DNA of 64,000 nt, taken from positions 8,085,001 to 8,149,000 of the forward strand of contig NZ_CP122458.1 in the NCBI RefSeq assembly GCF_032598905.1. The letters run 5' to 3'. The notes under the pieces were generated by a model. That model worked only from the letters and a program-made list of their open reading frames with translations, was not told the origin of the DNA and did no database searches. Source of the DNA: Streptomyces sp. 11x1 (GTDB lineage Bacteria; Actinomycetota; Actinomycetes; Streptomycetales; Streptomycetaceae). Below are positions 19,190 to 28,405 of the stretch, in pieces. Made by a program: the position numbers and the translations under genes. How positions within the stretch are numbered: the stretch's first letter is position 1; each line of letters opens with the position of its first letter.

Positions 19190-19825
19190 TCAGATCCCCA
19201 GCTGCTTCGTCTCGTGCAGCTTGGTGATCGCCTCCTTGTCGCCCTCCAGCTCCACGTCGGCCACCTGTTGGCGGCCGTACAGGAACAGCAGCAGCTCGGA
19301 CGGCTCACCGGTGACGGTGACCACCGGGGTACCGCGACGGGCCACCGCCGTCCGGCCGTCGGGACGGCGCAGGACCAGCCCGGTGGGGGAGCCCCGGCCC
19401 ATGAGCCGGGCGGTGCGCTCCAGACGGGACCACAGGGCGTCCTGGAAGACATGGTCGAGCTCGCGCGGCGACCACTCGGGCCGGGCCCGGCGGATGTCCT
19501 CGGTGTGCACGTAGAACTCGATCGTGTTCGAAGCCTCGTCGATCTGCTTCAAGGAGAAGGGCGAGAAACGCGGCGGACCGGTACGGACGAGCTGGATCAG
19601 CTCCTCGTAGGGCTTCGCCGCGAACTCCTCCATCACCCGGTCCAGGCGGGACGCGAGCTGCTTGATGAGGATGCCTCCGGCGGCGTCGGGGCGGCGCTCG
19701 CGCACCACCACGTGCGCGGCCAGATCACGGGTCGTCCAGCCCTCGCACAGGGTGGGGGCATCGGGGCCCGCGGTCTCCAACAGGTCGGCGAAGAGAAGCC
19801 GTTCACGCTTGGCATGGGTCGACAT
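19190..19825 (-). CDS. TIGR03085 family metal-binding (DinB/maleylpyruvate-isomerase-like) protein
   Basis: 211 aa. The N terminus [39 protein letters not shown] matches the four-helix DinB-like fold, with a His ligand in AAHVV and further candidates in [21 protein letters not shown]03085 proteins are common in actinobacteria without a proven substrate; related enzymes use mycothiol, so a mycothiol-dependent role is possible. The ATG at 19825 has TAGGCT about 8 nt upstream, so it is probably leaderless. It is divergent from hisI. Confidence 0.85.
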   Translation of the reverse strand: MSTHAKRERLLFADLLETAGPDAPTLCEGWTTRDLAAHVVVRERRPDAAGGILIKQLASRLDRVMEEFAAKPYEELIQLVRTGPPRFSPFSLKQIDEASNTIEFYVHTEDIRRARPEWSPRELDHVFQDALWSRLERTARLMGRGSPTGLVLRRPDGRTAVARRGTPVVTVTGEPSELLLFLYGRQQVADVELEGDKEAITKLHETKQLGI

Positions 19826-19981
19826 GCCAGCCAGCCTACGACCGTGCCCCCGCTCCGCCCAGCGCAGGTCCGGCCGATCCATGGCCACGGATACCCGGAC
19901 GGTCGCCACGCGGTCCGGTCATTCGTACGACAAGAGGGTCCGGCCTGTGGACAACCGGCGAGGCCGGTCCGCGCGGCGCGG

Positions 19982-19997
19982 CACAATGGCACGCATG
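19982..19997 (+). promoter_or_regulatory. Probable leaderless promoter of hisI-trpE
   Basis: CACAAT (19982-19987) resembles a -10 box and ends 7 nt before the ATG at 19995. This makes the nearer ATG at 19986, which lies inside the box, an unlikely start. No Shine-Dalgarno is visible. Confidence 0.5.
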
Positions 19998-20450
19998 ACC
20001 AGCACGCCGTCCTCCAGCAGCCCTCTCCCTCCCGGAGCCCCCGCCGGCCCCGGTACCCCGAGCGCGCTGGACCCCGAGATCGCCGCCCGCCTCAAGCGCG
20101 GCGTCGACGGGCTCCTGCCCGCCATCGCCCAGCAGTACGACACCGGCGAGGTGCTCATGCTCGGCTGGATGGACGACGAGGCCCTGCACCGCACCCTCAC
20201 CACCGGCCGCTGCACCTACTGGTCGCGCAGCCGCCGCGAGTACTGGGTCAAGGGCGACACATCCGGCCACTTCCAGTGGGTGAAGTCCGTCGCCCTGGAC
20301 TGCGACGCCGACACCCTCCTCGTCAAGGTCGACCAGATCGGCGCCGCCTGCCACACCGGCGACCGCACCTGCTTCGACGAGGCCGTCCTCAAGGCCGTGG
20401 AGGGCGCCCCGGGCGCCACCGGTTCCGGCGTACCGTCACTGGATCAGTAA
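19995..20450 (+). CDS. hisI: Phosphoribosyl-AMP cyclohydrolase
   Basis: 151 aa, monofunctional (no HisE pyrophosphohydrolase domain). Opens the adenine ring of PR-AMP. Motifs: [43 protein letters not shown] and the metal-binding [27 protein letters not shown] with Asp and Cys ligands. A Ser/Pro-rich N-terminal extension of about 25 residues precedes the domain. It is 11 bp upstream of trpE, placing a His gene in front of the first Trp gene. Confidence 0.96.
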   Translation: MTSTPSSSSPLPPGAPAGPGTPSALDPEIAARLKRGVDGLLPAIAQQYDTGEVLMLGWMDDEALHRTLTTGRCTYWSRSRREYWVKGDTSGHFQWVKSVALDCDADTLLVKVDQIGAACHTGDRTCFDEAVLKAVEGAPGATGSGVPSLDQ

Positions 20451-20461
20451 GGTCAGCCGCC

Positions 20462-21940
20462 ATGGACCTCGAGACGTTCCGCAAGCTGGCCACCGACCGG
20501 CGTGTCATCCCCGTCAGCCGCAAGCTCCTCGCCGACGGCGACACCCCCGTCGGGCTCTATCGCAAGCTCGCCGCCGAGCGCCCCGGCACCTTTCTGCTGG
20601 AGTCCGCGGAGAACGGCCGCTCATGGTCTCGCTACTCCTTCGTCGGCGTCCGCAGCCACGCCACCCTCACCGCCCGCGACGGCGAGGCCCACTGGCTCGG
20701 CACCCCGCCCGTCGGCGTCCCCGTCGACGGCGACCCCCTCGCCGCGCTGCGCGCCACCATCGAGGCGCTCCACACCCCGCACCAGGAAGGCATGCCGCCC
20801 TTCACCGGCGGCATGGTCGGCTACCTCGGCTACGACATCGTGCGCCGCCTGGAGAAGATCGGCCCCGGCGAGCGGGACGACCTGCGGCTCCCCGAGCTGA
20901 CCATGCTGCTGACCAGCGACCTGGCGGTCATGGACCACTGGGAGGGCTCGGTCCTGCTGATCGCCAACGCCATCAACCACAACGACCTGGACACCGGCGT
21001 CGACGAGGCCCACGCCGACGCGATCGCCCGCCTCGACGCCATGGCGGCCGACCTCGCCAAGCCCGTCGCCCAGCCCCCGGCGGCCCTCCCGCCCTCCGAG
21101 CTGCCCGAGTACACCGCGCTGTGGGGCGGCCCCGACTTCCAGGAGGCCGTCGAGGACATCAAGGAGCGCATCCGGGCCGGCGAGGCCTTCCAGGTCGTCC
21201 CCTCCCAGCGCTTCGAGACCCCGTGCACGGCGAGCGCGCTGGACGTCTACCGGGTCCTGAGGGCCACCAACCCCTCCCCGTACATGTACCTGTTCCGCTT
21301 CGACGGCTTCGACGTCGTCGGCTCCTCCCCCGAGGCCCTGGTCAAGGTCGAGGACGGACGGGCCATGGTCCACCCCATCGCCGGCACCCGGCACCGGGGC
21401 GCCACCCCGCAGGAGGACCAGGCCCTCGCCGACGAACTGCTCGCCGACCCCAAGGAGCGCGCCGAGCACCTGATGCTCGTCGACCTGGGACGCAACGACC
21501 TGGGCCGGGTCTGCGAACCGGGCTCGGTCGAGGTCGTCGACTTCATGTCCGTCGAGCGGTACTCGCACGTGATGCACATCGTGTCCACCGTCACCGGCCG
21601 GGTCGCACCGGGCCGCACCGCCTTCGACGTCCTCACCGCCTGCTTCCCCGCCGGCACCCTCTCCGGCGCCCCCAAGCCGCGCGCCATGCAGATCATCGAC
21701 GAACTGGAGCCGTCGCGCCGGGGCCTGTACGGCGGCTGCGTCGGCTACCTCGACTTCGCCGGGGACTCCGACACCGCCATCGCCATCCGCACGGCCCTCC
21801 TCAGGGACGGCACGGCCTACGTTCAGGCCGGCGCCGGCATCGTCGCCGACTCCGACCCCGTCGCCGAGGACACCGAATGCCGCAACAAGGCGGCCGCGGT
21901 CCTGAGAGCGGTGCACACGGCCAACCGACTTGGACAATAG
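20462..21940 (+). CDS. trpE: Anthranilate synthase component I
   Basis: 492 aa chorismate-utilising enzyme producing anthranilate with a separate TrpG. The tryptophan feedback motif [16 protein letters not shown] is present (about residues 46-61), so the enzyme should be Trp-inhibited. The catalytic half shows [41 protein letters not shown] and [18 protein letters not shown]. No trpG or trpD lies in the window. Followed by a hairpin. Confidence 0.97.
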   Translation: MDLETFRKLATDRRVIPVSRKLLADGDTPVGLYRKLAAERPGTFLLESAENGRSWSRYSFVGVRSHATLTARDGEAHWLGTPPVGVPVDGDPLAALRATIEALHTPHQEGMPPFTGGMVGYLGYDIVRRLEKIGPGERDDLRLPELTMLLTSDLAVMDHWEGSVLLIANAINHNDLDTGVDEAHADAIARLDAMAADLAKPVAQPPAALPPSELPEYTALWGGPDFQEAVEDIKERIRAGEAFQVVPSQRFETPCTASALDVYRVLRATNPSPYMYLFRFDGFDVVGSSPEALVKVEDGRAMVHPIAGTRHRGATPQEDQALADELLADPKERAEHLMLVDLGRNDLGRVCEPGSVEVVDFMSVERYSHVMHIVSTVTGRVAPGRTAFDVLTACFPAGTLSGAPKPRAMQIIDELEPSRRGLYGGCVGYLDFAGDSDTAIAIRTALLRDGTAYVQAGAGIVADSDPVAEDTECRNKAAAVLRAVHTANRLGQ

Positions 21941-21953
21941 GGCGCTTCTCACG

Positions 21954-21985
21954 TGCGCCCCGGGTGACAGCCCACCCGGGGCGCA
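21954..21985 (+). terminator. Hairpin after trpE
   Basis: TGCGCCCCGGGTG (21954-21966) pairs perfectly with CACCCGGGGCGCA (21973-21985) around a 6-nt loop. It lies in the 61-bp gap between trpE and the TIGR02234 gene, so it probably separates their expression or stabilises the trpE 3' end. Confidence 0.75.
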
Positions 21986-22001
21986 GGCGATAGTGGAGTA
22001 C

Positions 22002-22637
22002 GTGACCGCAGCACCGCACCCCCCTTCAGAACCCGCTTCCCTCCGCTCCGGTCGGCGCAGTCTCGCCCTGGCGCTGCTCAGCGGTGCCCTCGGCGCGGCC
22101 GTCGTGCTGCTCGCCACCCGGCAGCGCTGGTCGGAGGGCACCATCACGGTGGCCGGCGGCCCCTTCCCGCTGACCGCCAAGGGCAGCGACGTCACCGGCG
22201 TCCCGGCGTCCCTCGCCGTCGTGGGCCTCGCCGCGCTCGTCGCCGTCTTCGCCGTACGCCGGTCCGGGCGCGTCCTGGTCGCGGTCCTGCTCGCCCTCTC
22301 CGGCGCGGGCACCGTCGCCGCCGCGCTGCTCGGCGCGTACGACAGCTCGGCGCTCGACGACAAGGCGGCCGAGGCCTCCGGTGACACCGCCGCGACCGTC
22401 GACGCGCTCAGTCACACCGGCTGGCCGTACGTCGCGGCCGTCGGCGGCGCGCTCATCCTGCTCGCCGGGCTGCTCGCCCTGCGCTACGGACGGCTGTGGC
22501 CCACGATGTCCGGCCGCTACGAGCGCGACGGCACCCCCCGCCCCCGCATGGCCCGGCCGGTCGACCCCGACCGCCCCGAGGACATGTGGAAGGCCCTGGA
22601 TCGGGGCGAGGACCCGACGGGACCCGACCCGGTGTAG
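22002..22637 (+). CDS. TIGR02234-type tryptophan-region membrane protein
   Basis: 211 aa with four hydrophobic segments (ALALLSGALGAAVVLLA, SLAVVGLAALVAVFAV, VLVAVLLALSGAGTVAAALLG, YVAAVGGALILLAGLLAL) and a short periplasmic TRQRWSEGTITVAGGPFPLT after the first helix. This architecture and its place after trpE match the actinobacterial 'Trp operon-associated membrane protein' family. Role unproven; Trp transport or sensing are guesses. The GTG at 22002 is chosen; a GTG at 21993 is an in-frame alternative. Confidence 0.85.
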   Translation: MTAAPHPPSEPASLRSGRRSLALALLSGALGAAVVLLATRQRWSEGTITVAGGPFPLTAKGSDVTGVPASLAVVGLAALVAVFAVRRSGRVLVAVLLALSGAGTVAAALLGAYDSSALDDKAAEASGDTAATVDALSHTGWPYVAAVGGALILLAGLLALRYGRLWPTMSGRYERDGTPRPRMARPVDPDRPEDMWKALDRGEDPTGPDPV

Positions 22638-22801
22638 GCCGACACGGACCACGCACCGGACGAAGTCGGGAACGTGAGAGTGGACACCCCCGCTCATGGC
22701 ATCCGTACTCGTACGGAACAATGGACGGCGAGCGTCCGACTCAGCACAGGCATCGAGCGTCACGCATCGAGCACGACGCAATGAACAACGAGGAGCAAGT
22801 C

Positions 22802-23074
22802 ATGGCGGGCAGCAGCCACGGTCACACCCCGGCCGCCTGGACCGGCGTCACCATCGCCTTCATCGGTTTCTGCGTCTCGGGCGCCTACATGGTGATGGCC
22901 CAGCCGCTGGGATTCTGGGCCGGCATGGTCATCGTCGTCCTCGGCGGCGTCGTCGGCATGGTCATGCGCGCCATGGGCATGGGCCAGCCGAAGGACGCGC
23001 ACGCCGCGTACGAGACGGCGGCGGTGCGCGCCAACACCACGGCCACCCCCGAGCCGGCCGTCGCCAAGAGCTGA
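22802..23074 (+). CDS. HGxxPAAW family small membrane protein
   Basis: 90 aa. The diagnostic motif SHGHTPAAW stands at residues 5-13, followed by two membrane helices (GVTIAFIGFCVSGAYMVMA and FWAGMVIVVLGGVVGMVMRAMGM). The family is conserved in Streptomyces near trp genes but has no known function. AGGAG (22791-22795) supports the ATG at 22802; an ATG at 22781 would add seven residues. A perfect terminator hairpin follows. Confidence 0.9.
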   Translation: MAGSSHGHTPAAWTGVTIAFIGFCVSGAYMVMAQPLGFWAGMVIVVLGGVVGMVMRAMGMGQPKDAHAAYETAAVRANTTATPEPAVAKS

Positions 23075-23079
23075 CATCC

Positions 23080-23123
23080 CACGAGGGGCGGCCCGGCGGC
23101 ACACCGTCGGGCCGCCCCTCGTG
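23080..23123 (+). terminator. Strong terminator hairpin after the HGxxPAAW gene
   Basis: CACGAGGGGCGGCCCG (23080-23095) and CGGGCCGCCCCTCGTG (23108-23123) form a perfect 16-bp stem with a 12-nt loop. Confidence 0.85.
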
Positions 23124-23158
23124 CGCGCGTACGGCCCGCGCGGGGCAGAATGCGGTGT

Positions 23159-23593
23159 GTGAACGCCGAGACCGCACCGACCACCCCGCAGCGGGGCCGC
23201 GCGCTGCGCGGACTCTGGGTGCCCGCCGCAGCGCTCACGGCCGTCGGCAGCGCCTTCGCGTACGTCGCGGCCGTGGACCCCAACGAACCCGGCCACTACC
23301 CGGTCTGCCCGCTGTGGCGCTTCACCGGCCTGTACTGCCCCGGCTGCGGAGGCCTGCGCAGCGCCCACGCCTTCGCGCACGGCGACCTGGCGACCGCGCT
23401 CACCGACAACGCGCTGGCCGTCGCGGGCTTTTTCGGGTTCGCGGTGCTGTGGACCGTCTGGGTGGTCCAGGTGGCGCGCGGACGACCGCTGCGCCTGCGG
23501 TTCGGGACCGTTCAGGCGTGGTCGCTCGGCGCGTTGGCGCTGGTCTTCACGGTTGTCCGGAACCTGCCGTTCGGCGGCTGGCTCCACCCTTGA
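23159..23593 (+). CDS. DUF2752 family membrane protein
   Basis: 144 aa. The conserved DUF2752 core is seen as CPLWRFTGLYCPGCGGLRSAHAFAHG (about 43-68) with its three Cys, flanked by hydrophobic helices (VPAAALTAVGSAFAYVAAV, NALAVAGFFGFAVLWTVWVV, WSLGALALVFTVVRNLPF). Function of the family is unknown. CAGAAT (23146-23151) 8 nt before the GTG at 23159 suggests a leaderless transcript. Confidence 0.88.
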   Translation: MNAETAPTTPQRGRALRGLWVPAAALTAVGSAFAYVAAVDPNEPGHYPVCPLWRFTGLYCPGCGGLRSAHAFAHGDLATALTDNALAVAGFFGFAVLWTVWVVQVARGRPLRLRFGTVQAWSLGALALVFTVVRNLPFGGWLHP

Positions 23594-23782
23594 TCGACCG
23601 GCGAACGTCCAGCTAGTGGGACCGGCGTCAACCGGATGCGAGGCCTACGCCCTCCTCCCGATACCATCGCAGTGAACTGCCTGAACACTGAGAACCGCTC
23701 GACTGTCAATACATGACCGTCAAACGTTGTCACTGATTTTTGCCGTTTCCATCGTTTCACCGTCTGAAAGGGGGCCGCTCGC

Positions 23783-24592
23783 GTGAGTGTGCTCGACGAG
23801 ATCATCGACGGAGTCCGTGCCGACCTCGCGGAGCGGCAGGCGCGCGTCAGCCTCGACGAGCTCAAGGAGCGCGCGGCGAAGGCTCCGGCGGCCAAGGACG
23901 GCGTGGCCGCGCTGCGCGGCGACGGCGTCAAGGTGATCTGCGAGGTCAAGCGCTCCAGCCCCTCCAAGGGCGCGCTCGCCGCGATCGCCGACCCCGCCGG
24001 TCTGGCCGCCGACTACGAGGCGGGCGGCGCGGCCGTCATCTCCGTCCTCACCGAGCAGCGCCGCTTCGGCGGCTCGCTGGCCGACCTGGAGGCCGTCCGC
24101 GCCCGCGTGGACATCCCCGTCCTGCGCAAGGACTTCATCGTCACCTCGTACCAGCTGTGGGAGGCCCGGGCGTACGGCGCCGACGTGGCCCTGCTGATCG
24201 TCGCGGCCCTCGACCAGCCGGCGCTGGAGTCGCTGATCGAGCGCGCCGAGTCCATCGGGCTCACCCCGCTCGTCGAGGTCCACGACGAGGACGAGGTGGA
24301 GCGCGCGGTCGACGCCGGCGCCCGGGTGATCGGCGTCAACGCCCGCAACCTCAAGACCCTCGAGGTCGACCGCACCACCTTCGAGCGGGTCGCCCCCGAG
24401 ATCCCCGACTCCATCGTCAAGATCGCCGAGTCCGGCGTCCGGGGTCCGCACGACCTCATCGCCTACGCCAACGCCGGCGCCGACGCGGTCCTCGTGGGCG
24501 AGTCCCTCGTCACCGGCAAGGACCCCAAGACCGCCGTCGCCGACCTCGTGGCCGCGGGCGAGCACCCGGCGCTGCGGCACGGCCGGAGCTGA
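23783..24592 (+). CDS. trpC: Indole-3-glycerol phosphate synthase
   Basis: 269 aa TIM barrel closing the indole ring. Motifs include [16 protein letters not shown] (catalytic Lys), [63 protein letters not shown] and [20 protein letters not shown] precedes the GTG by 8 nt. A 189-bp upstream region unusually rich in A/T for this genome (around 23700-23750) probably holds its promoter. Confidence 0.97.
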   Translation: MSVLDEIIDGVRADLAERQARVSLDELKERAAKAPAAKDGVAALRGDGVKVICEVKRSSPSKGALAAIADPAGLAADYEAGGAAVISVLTEQRRFGGSLADLEAVRARVDIPVLRKDFIVTSYQLWEARAYGADVALLIVAALDQPALESLIERAESIGLTPLVEVHDEDEVERAVDAGARVIGVNARNLKTLEVDRTTFERVAPEIPDSIVKIAESGVRGPHDLIAYANAGADAVLVGESLVTGKDPKTAVADLVAAGEHPALRHGRS

Positions 24593-24728
24593 CCAGGCCA
24601 TGACCGCCCGTGCCTTTGCCGCCGGCCGGCCGGGATTCGTCCCGGCCGGGGCGCCGGGGCGCGGCGGAGCCGCCGTACCGGTCGTGGTCACCCACACGGG
24701 TGAGCCGGGGCCGGTAGGCTGTGCCCCG

Positions 24729-24920
24729 ATGTTCTCGATCACCATGACTCCCAGGGACCCCTACGCCCGCCTCGCGCGCGGGTGCCGTCCCCGTGGCTGC
24801 CGGGCCCCCGCCCGCCGCGTCCACGGGCGCCGGGTCCGCTATGTCATCGGTGACGAGCCGGGTCAGGTGAACGGCATGCGATGGCCCAGGACACGTACGC
24901 GGTGCCCTGCGGGCAGCTGA
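24729..24920 (+). CDS. trpM: TrpM, small protein of the trpC-trpB interval
   Basis: 63 aa, strongly basic (MFSITMTPRDPYARLARGCR at the N terminus, then Arg-rich with two Cys). Position between trpC and trpB and the 63-residue length match TrpM/TrpX of the S. coelicolor trpCXBA locus, reported to modulate tryptophan biosynthesis and differentiation. TAGGCT (24715-24720) lies 8 nt before the ATG and no Shine-Dalgarno is seen, so it likely has its own leaderless promoter. Only one Trp codon is present, so it is not a classical attenuation leader peptide. Confidence 0.82.
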   Translation: MFSITMTPRDPYARLARGCRPRGCRAPARRVHGRRVRYVIGDEPGQVNGMRWPRTRTRCPAGS

Positions 24921-25211
24921 GCCGCGTCTCCCTTCGCTGAAACGCCGGGTGTCGCGTCCTCGGCGGCAGGTGGGAGCGGAGACGGTCGGTTCGGCACCGC
25001 CGATCGACGTCGTCGTGGTCGCTCGCCGTCGTCGCGGCGGGTGGATCGGAGCGGTGGCGAGCGAGTACCGGATCCCGGCCGAGCGCGGGGACCGCGGTGC
25101 CGCGGGGCAGTTCGACAGCCGGGGCCCGCCCCGGGTGCGCGGCGCGCGTACGTGATCGCTGTCAGCCGGAGTCCGACCAACGACGGGGCCACGCCCCTGC
25201 GAGGTATGCGC
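24921..25211 (+). other. 291-bp spacer between trpM and trpB
   Basis: No convincing gene. The trpB frame stays open upstream but with no start supported by a ribosome site. Several GC-rich self-complementary stretches occur, e.g. CGGGGCCCGCCCCG-like sequence near 25121-25135. No T-box core sequence and no Trp-codon run were found; a trpB leader is possible but unproven. Confidence 0.4.
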
Positions 25212-26501
25212 ATGTCCAGTGAGTTCTTCATTCCCGACCCCGAGGGTCAGGTTCCCAGCGCCGAGGGGTATTTCGGCGCGTTCGGCGGCAAGTTCATCCC
25301 GGAGGCGCTGGTCGCCGCCGTGGACGAGGTCGCCGTGGAGTACGACAAGGCCAAGCACGACCCTGAGTTCGCGCGCGAGCTCGACGACCTGCTCGTCCAC
25401 TACACCGGCCGGCCCAGCTCGCTCACCGAGGTGCCCCGGTTCGCCGAGCACGCCGGCGGCGCGCGGGTCTTCCTCAAGCGCGAGGACCTGAACCACACCG
25501 GATCCCACAAGATCAACAACGTGCTCGGGCAAGCCCTGCTCACCAAGCGCATGGGCAAGACCCGGGTCATCGCCGAGACGGGAGCGGGCCAGCACGGCGT
25601 CGCCACCGCCACGGCCTGCGCGCTCTTCGGCCTCGACTGCACCATCTACATGGGCGAGATCGACACCCAGCGCCAAGCCCTGAACGTCGCCCGGATGCGG
25701 ATGCTCGGCGCCGAGGTCGTCGCCGTGAAGTCCGGCTCCCGGACCCTCAAGGACGCCATCAACGAGGCGTTCCGGGACTGGGTCGCCAACGTCGACCGCA
25801 CCCACTACCTGTTCGGTACCGTGGCCGGCCCCCACCCCTTCCCCGCGATGGTCCGCGACTTCCACCGGGTCATCGGTGTCGAGGCCAGGCGGCAGATCCT
25901 CGAACGCGCGGGACGGCTGCCCGACGCCGCCGTCGCCTGCGTGGGCGGCGGCTCCAACGCCATCGGCCTCTTCCACGCCTTCATCCCGGACGCGGGCGTC
26001 CGCCTCATCGGCTGCGAGCCGGCCGGGCACGGCGTGGAGACCGGCGAGCACGCGGCCACGCTGACCGCGGGTGAGCCGGGCATCCTGCACGGCTCGCGCT
26101 CGTACGTCCTGCAGGACGAGGAGGGCCAGATCACCGAGCCGTACTCGATCTCGGCCGGCCTCGACTACCCGGGCATCGGCCCCGAGCACGCCTACCTCAA
26201 GGACAGTGGCCGCGGCGAGTACCGCGCCGTCACGGACGACGCCGCCATGCAGGCGCTGCGTCTGCTGTCGCGCACCGAGGGCATCATCCCGGCGATCGAG
26301 AGCGCCCACGCGCTCGCCGGGGCTCTGGAGGTCGGCAGGGAGCTGGGCACGGACGGGCTGATCGTCGTCAACCTGTCCGGGCGCGGCGACAAGGACATGG
26401 ACACGGCCGCGCGTTACTTCGGCCTGTACGACGGTGGTGCCGACGCCGAGGTCGCCGCCGACGCGGCCGATCTCGCGGAGATCGAGGGGGACGCCAAGTG
26501 A
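25212..26501 (+). CDS. trpB: Tryptophan synthase beta subunit
   Basis: 429 aa PLP enzyme condensing indole and serine. Features: [14 protein letters not shown] at the N terminus, [19 protein letters not shown] with the PLP lysine (near residue 97), [27 protein letters not shown] phosphate loop and the C-terminal [11 protein letters not shown]. The ATG at 25212 is chosen over 25206 because GAGG at 25201-25204 is then 7 nt away. Overlaps trpA by 4 nt (GTGA). Confidence 0.98.
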   Translation: MSSEFFIPDPEGQVPSAEGYFGAFGGKFIPEALVAAVDEVAVEYDKAKHDPEFARELDDLLVHYTGRPSSLTEVPRFAEHAGGARVFLKREDLNHTGSHKINNVLGQALLTKRMGKTRVIAETGAGQHGVATATACALFGLDCTIYMGEIDTQRQALNVARMRMLGAEVVAVKSGSRTLKDAINEAFRDWVANVDRTHYLFGTVAGPHPFPAMVRDFHRVIGVEARRQILERAGRLPDAAVACVGGGSNAIGLFHAFIPDAGVRLIGCEPAGHGVETGEHAATLTAGEPGILHGSRSYVLQDEEGQITEPYSISAGLDYPGIGPEHAYLKDSGRGEYRAVTDDAAMQALRLLSRTEGIIPAIESAHALAGALEVGRELGTDGLIVVNLSGRGDKDMDTAARYFGLYDGGADAEVAADAADLAEIEGDAK

Positions 26502-27316
26502 ACGGGAACATCCAGCTGTTGAGTGACACCCTCGCCTCCGCCAAGGCGGAGGGGCGCTCCGCGCTCATCGCCTATCTGCCGGCCGGGTTCCCGACCGTCG
26601 ACGGCGGTATCGCCGCGATCAAGGCCGTCTTCGAGGGCGGCGCCGACGTCGTCGAGGTGGGGCTGCCGCACAGCGACCCGGTCCTCGACGGCCCCGTCAT
26701 CCAGACCGCCGACGACATCGCCCTGCGGGGCGGTGTCAAGATCGCCGACGTGATGCGTACGGTGCGGGAGGCGCACGAGGCCACCGGGAAGCCGGTGCTG
26801 GTCATGACGTACTGGAACCCCATCGACCGCTACGGCGTCGAGCGCTTCACGGCCGAGCTCGCGGAGGCGGGCGGCGCGGGCTGCATCCTGCCCGACCTGC
26901 CCGTCCAGGAGTCGGCGCTGTGGAGGGAGCACGCGGAGAAGCACGGCCTCGGCACGGTCTTCGTGGTCGCGCCCAGCAGCAAGGACGCCCGGCTCGCCGA
27001 GATCACCGCGGCGGGCAGTGGCTTCGTCTACGCGGCCTCGCTGATGGGCGTGACGGGCACCCGCGAGTCGGTGGGCGCGCAGGCCCAGGACCTGGTGGAA
27101 CGCACCCGGGCCACGGGCTCCGGCCTGCCGGTCTGCGTAGGCCTCGGCGTCTCCAACGCCGAACAGGCCGCCGAGGTCGCCGGGTTCGCCGACGGGGTGA
27201 TCGTCGGCTCCGCGTTTGTGAAGCGGATGCTGGACGCGCCCGACGAGGCGGCAGGCCTGGACGCCGTACGGGAACTGGCGGGCGACCTCGCGAAGGGCGT
27301 ACGCCGGGGCGCGTGA
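26498..27316 (+). CDS. trpA: Tryptophan synthase alpha subunit
   Basis: 272 aa TIM barrel cleaving indole-3-glycerol phosphate. Seen: [34 protein letters not shown] with the catalytic Asp (the conserved Glu/Asp pair is present; 'GLPHSDP' replaces the common 'GxPFSDP'), [30 protein letters not shown] and [14 protein letters not shown]. Translationally coupled to trpB; followed by a terminator. Confidence 0.97.
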   Translation: MNGNIQLLSDTLASAKAEGRSALIAYLPAGFPTVDGGIAAIKAVFEGGADVVEVGLPHSDPVLDGPVIQTADDIALRGGVKIADVMRTVREAHEATGKPVLVMTYWNPIDRYGVERFTAELAEAGGAGCILPDLPVQESALWREHAEKHGLGTVFVVAPSSKDARLAEITAAGSGFVYAASLMGVTGTRESVGAQAQDLVERTRATGSGLPVCVGLGVSNAEQAAEVAGFADGVIVGSAFVKRMLDAPDEAAGLDAVRELAGDLAKGVRRGA

Positions 27317-27439
27317 GCGGCCGGACCACCGGGCGTGCGACCCGGCGTGGGACGCGCTCGTGACGTTCACCCGTTTGTCGCACGGGGATCGCTGGACGTA
27401 ACGGGCAATCCGCTCACTCGAACGGGTGGAAGTGGGATC

Positions 27440-27470
27440 GGGGAGGCGCTGAGCGCCTCCCCGGTTCGTT
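27440..27470 (+). terminator. Terminator after trpA
   Basis: GGGGAGGCGC (27440-27449) and GCGCCTCCCC (27453-27462) form a perfect 10-bp stem with a 3-nt loop, followed by the T-rich GGTTCGTT. It lies only 17 bp before the GTG of the DsbA-like gene, so it may also affect that gene. Confidence 0.8.
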
Positions 27471-27479
27471 CTGCGGGTT

Positions 27480-28256
27480 GTGAGCGAGAAGAACCGTGAG
27501 GGAAAGCGCACCGCCCGTGAACGGCTGGCGGAGGAGCGCGAGAAGCAGAAGGCCGCCGAGAAGCGCCGTCGGGTGCTGATCGTGGGCGCCTCCGTGGTGT
27601 GCGTGCTGGGGCTGGCCGCCGTGATCGGCGTCGTGGCGGCGAACGCGGACAAGGACGACGAGGCCGGCGCCTCGGGCCCGGTCGTCGCACCCTCGGGGGC
27701 GAACGGCGAGGACAGCCTCGCGATCCCCGTCGGGGACGCCGGCGCCAGGTCGACCCTCTCCGTGTGGGAGGACTTCCGCTGCCCGGCCTGCAAATCCTTC
27801 GAGGACGCCTATCGCTCGACGATCCACGAGCTGACCGAGGCCGGGAAGCTGAAGGTCGAGTACCACCTCGCCACCCTGATCGACGGCAACATGGGCGGCA
27901 GCGGCTCCCGCACGGCCGCCAATGCCGCGGCGTGCGCGCAGAACGAAAGCAAGTTCCCCGCGTACCACGACGTGCTCTTCGAGAACCAGCCGCCCGAGAC
28001 GGACGACGCCTTCGCGAGCGAGACCAGGCTCCTCGACCTGGCGAAGAAGGTGGACGGCCTGGACACCGCCGCCTTCCGCACCTGCGTCGAGGACGGCAAG
28101 CACAACAGCTGGGTCGCGAAGTCGAACGAGGCCTTCCAGAAGGGCGGCTTCTCCGGCACACCGAGCGTCTTCCTCAACGGCACCAACATCTACGCGGACC
28201 AGTCCATGACCCCCGCCAAGCTGAAGCAGATGGTGGAGGCGAAGGCCGAGGGGTGA
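27480..28256 (+). CDS. Membrane-anchored DsbA-like thioredoxin domain protein
   Basis: 258 aa. A charged cytoplasmic N terminus (Lys/Arg/Glu, residues 1-32) and one membrane anchor (VLIVGASVVCVLGLAAVIGV) precede an extracytoplasmic thioredoxin-fold domain with redox motif CPAC in WEDFRCPACKSFEDAY (about 97-112), the cis-Pro loop GFSGTPSVFLNG, and two more Cys. It probably forms or isomerises disulfides outside the membrane. Sits between trpA and lgt; a link to lipoprotein processing by Lgt is only positional. Confidence 0.92.
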   Translation: MSEKNREGKRTARERLAEEREKQKAAEKRRRVLIVGASVVCVLGLAAVIGVVAANADKDDEAGASGPVVAPSGANGEDSLAIPVGDAGARSTLSVWEDFRCPACKSFEDAYRSTIHELTEAGKLKVEYHLATLIDGNMGGSGSRTAANAAACAQNESKFPAYHDVLFENQPPETDDAFASETRLLDLAKKVDGLDTAAFRTCVEDGKHNSWVAKSNEAFQKGGFSGTPSVFLNGTNIYADQSMTPAKLKQMVEAKAEG

Positions 28257-28405
28257 GACAGGGGGCGAGTCAGGGGTGACGCGGGAGTGAGCCGCGGGAC
28301 CGCCGGGGGCCGTGGGGCGTCAAGACACCAAGGGGACGGCGTTATGGACCTGTTGCCGGGGCGCCCGCCGTCGGCCGGGTCCGGCAGGGTAGCGTCGATC
28401 CTGCC

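Noticed and set aside
23713..23736. A 7-codon frame (MTVKRCH) before trpC as a leader peptide
   Set aside because: No Trp codons, no ribosome site and no attenuator hairpins behind it.
25090..25130. Possible T-box (ACCGCGGTGCCGCGG) upstream of trpB
   Set aside because: The invariant T-box core and specifier stem could not be found; the match is limited to a GC-rich palindrome.
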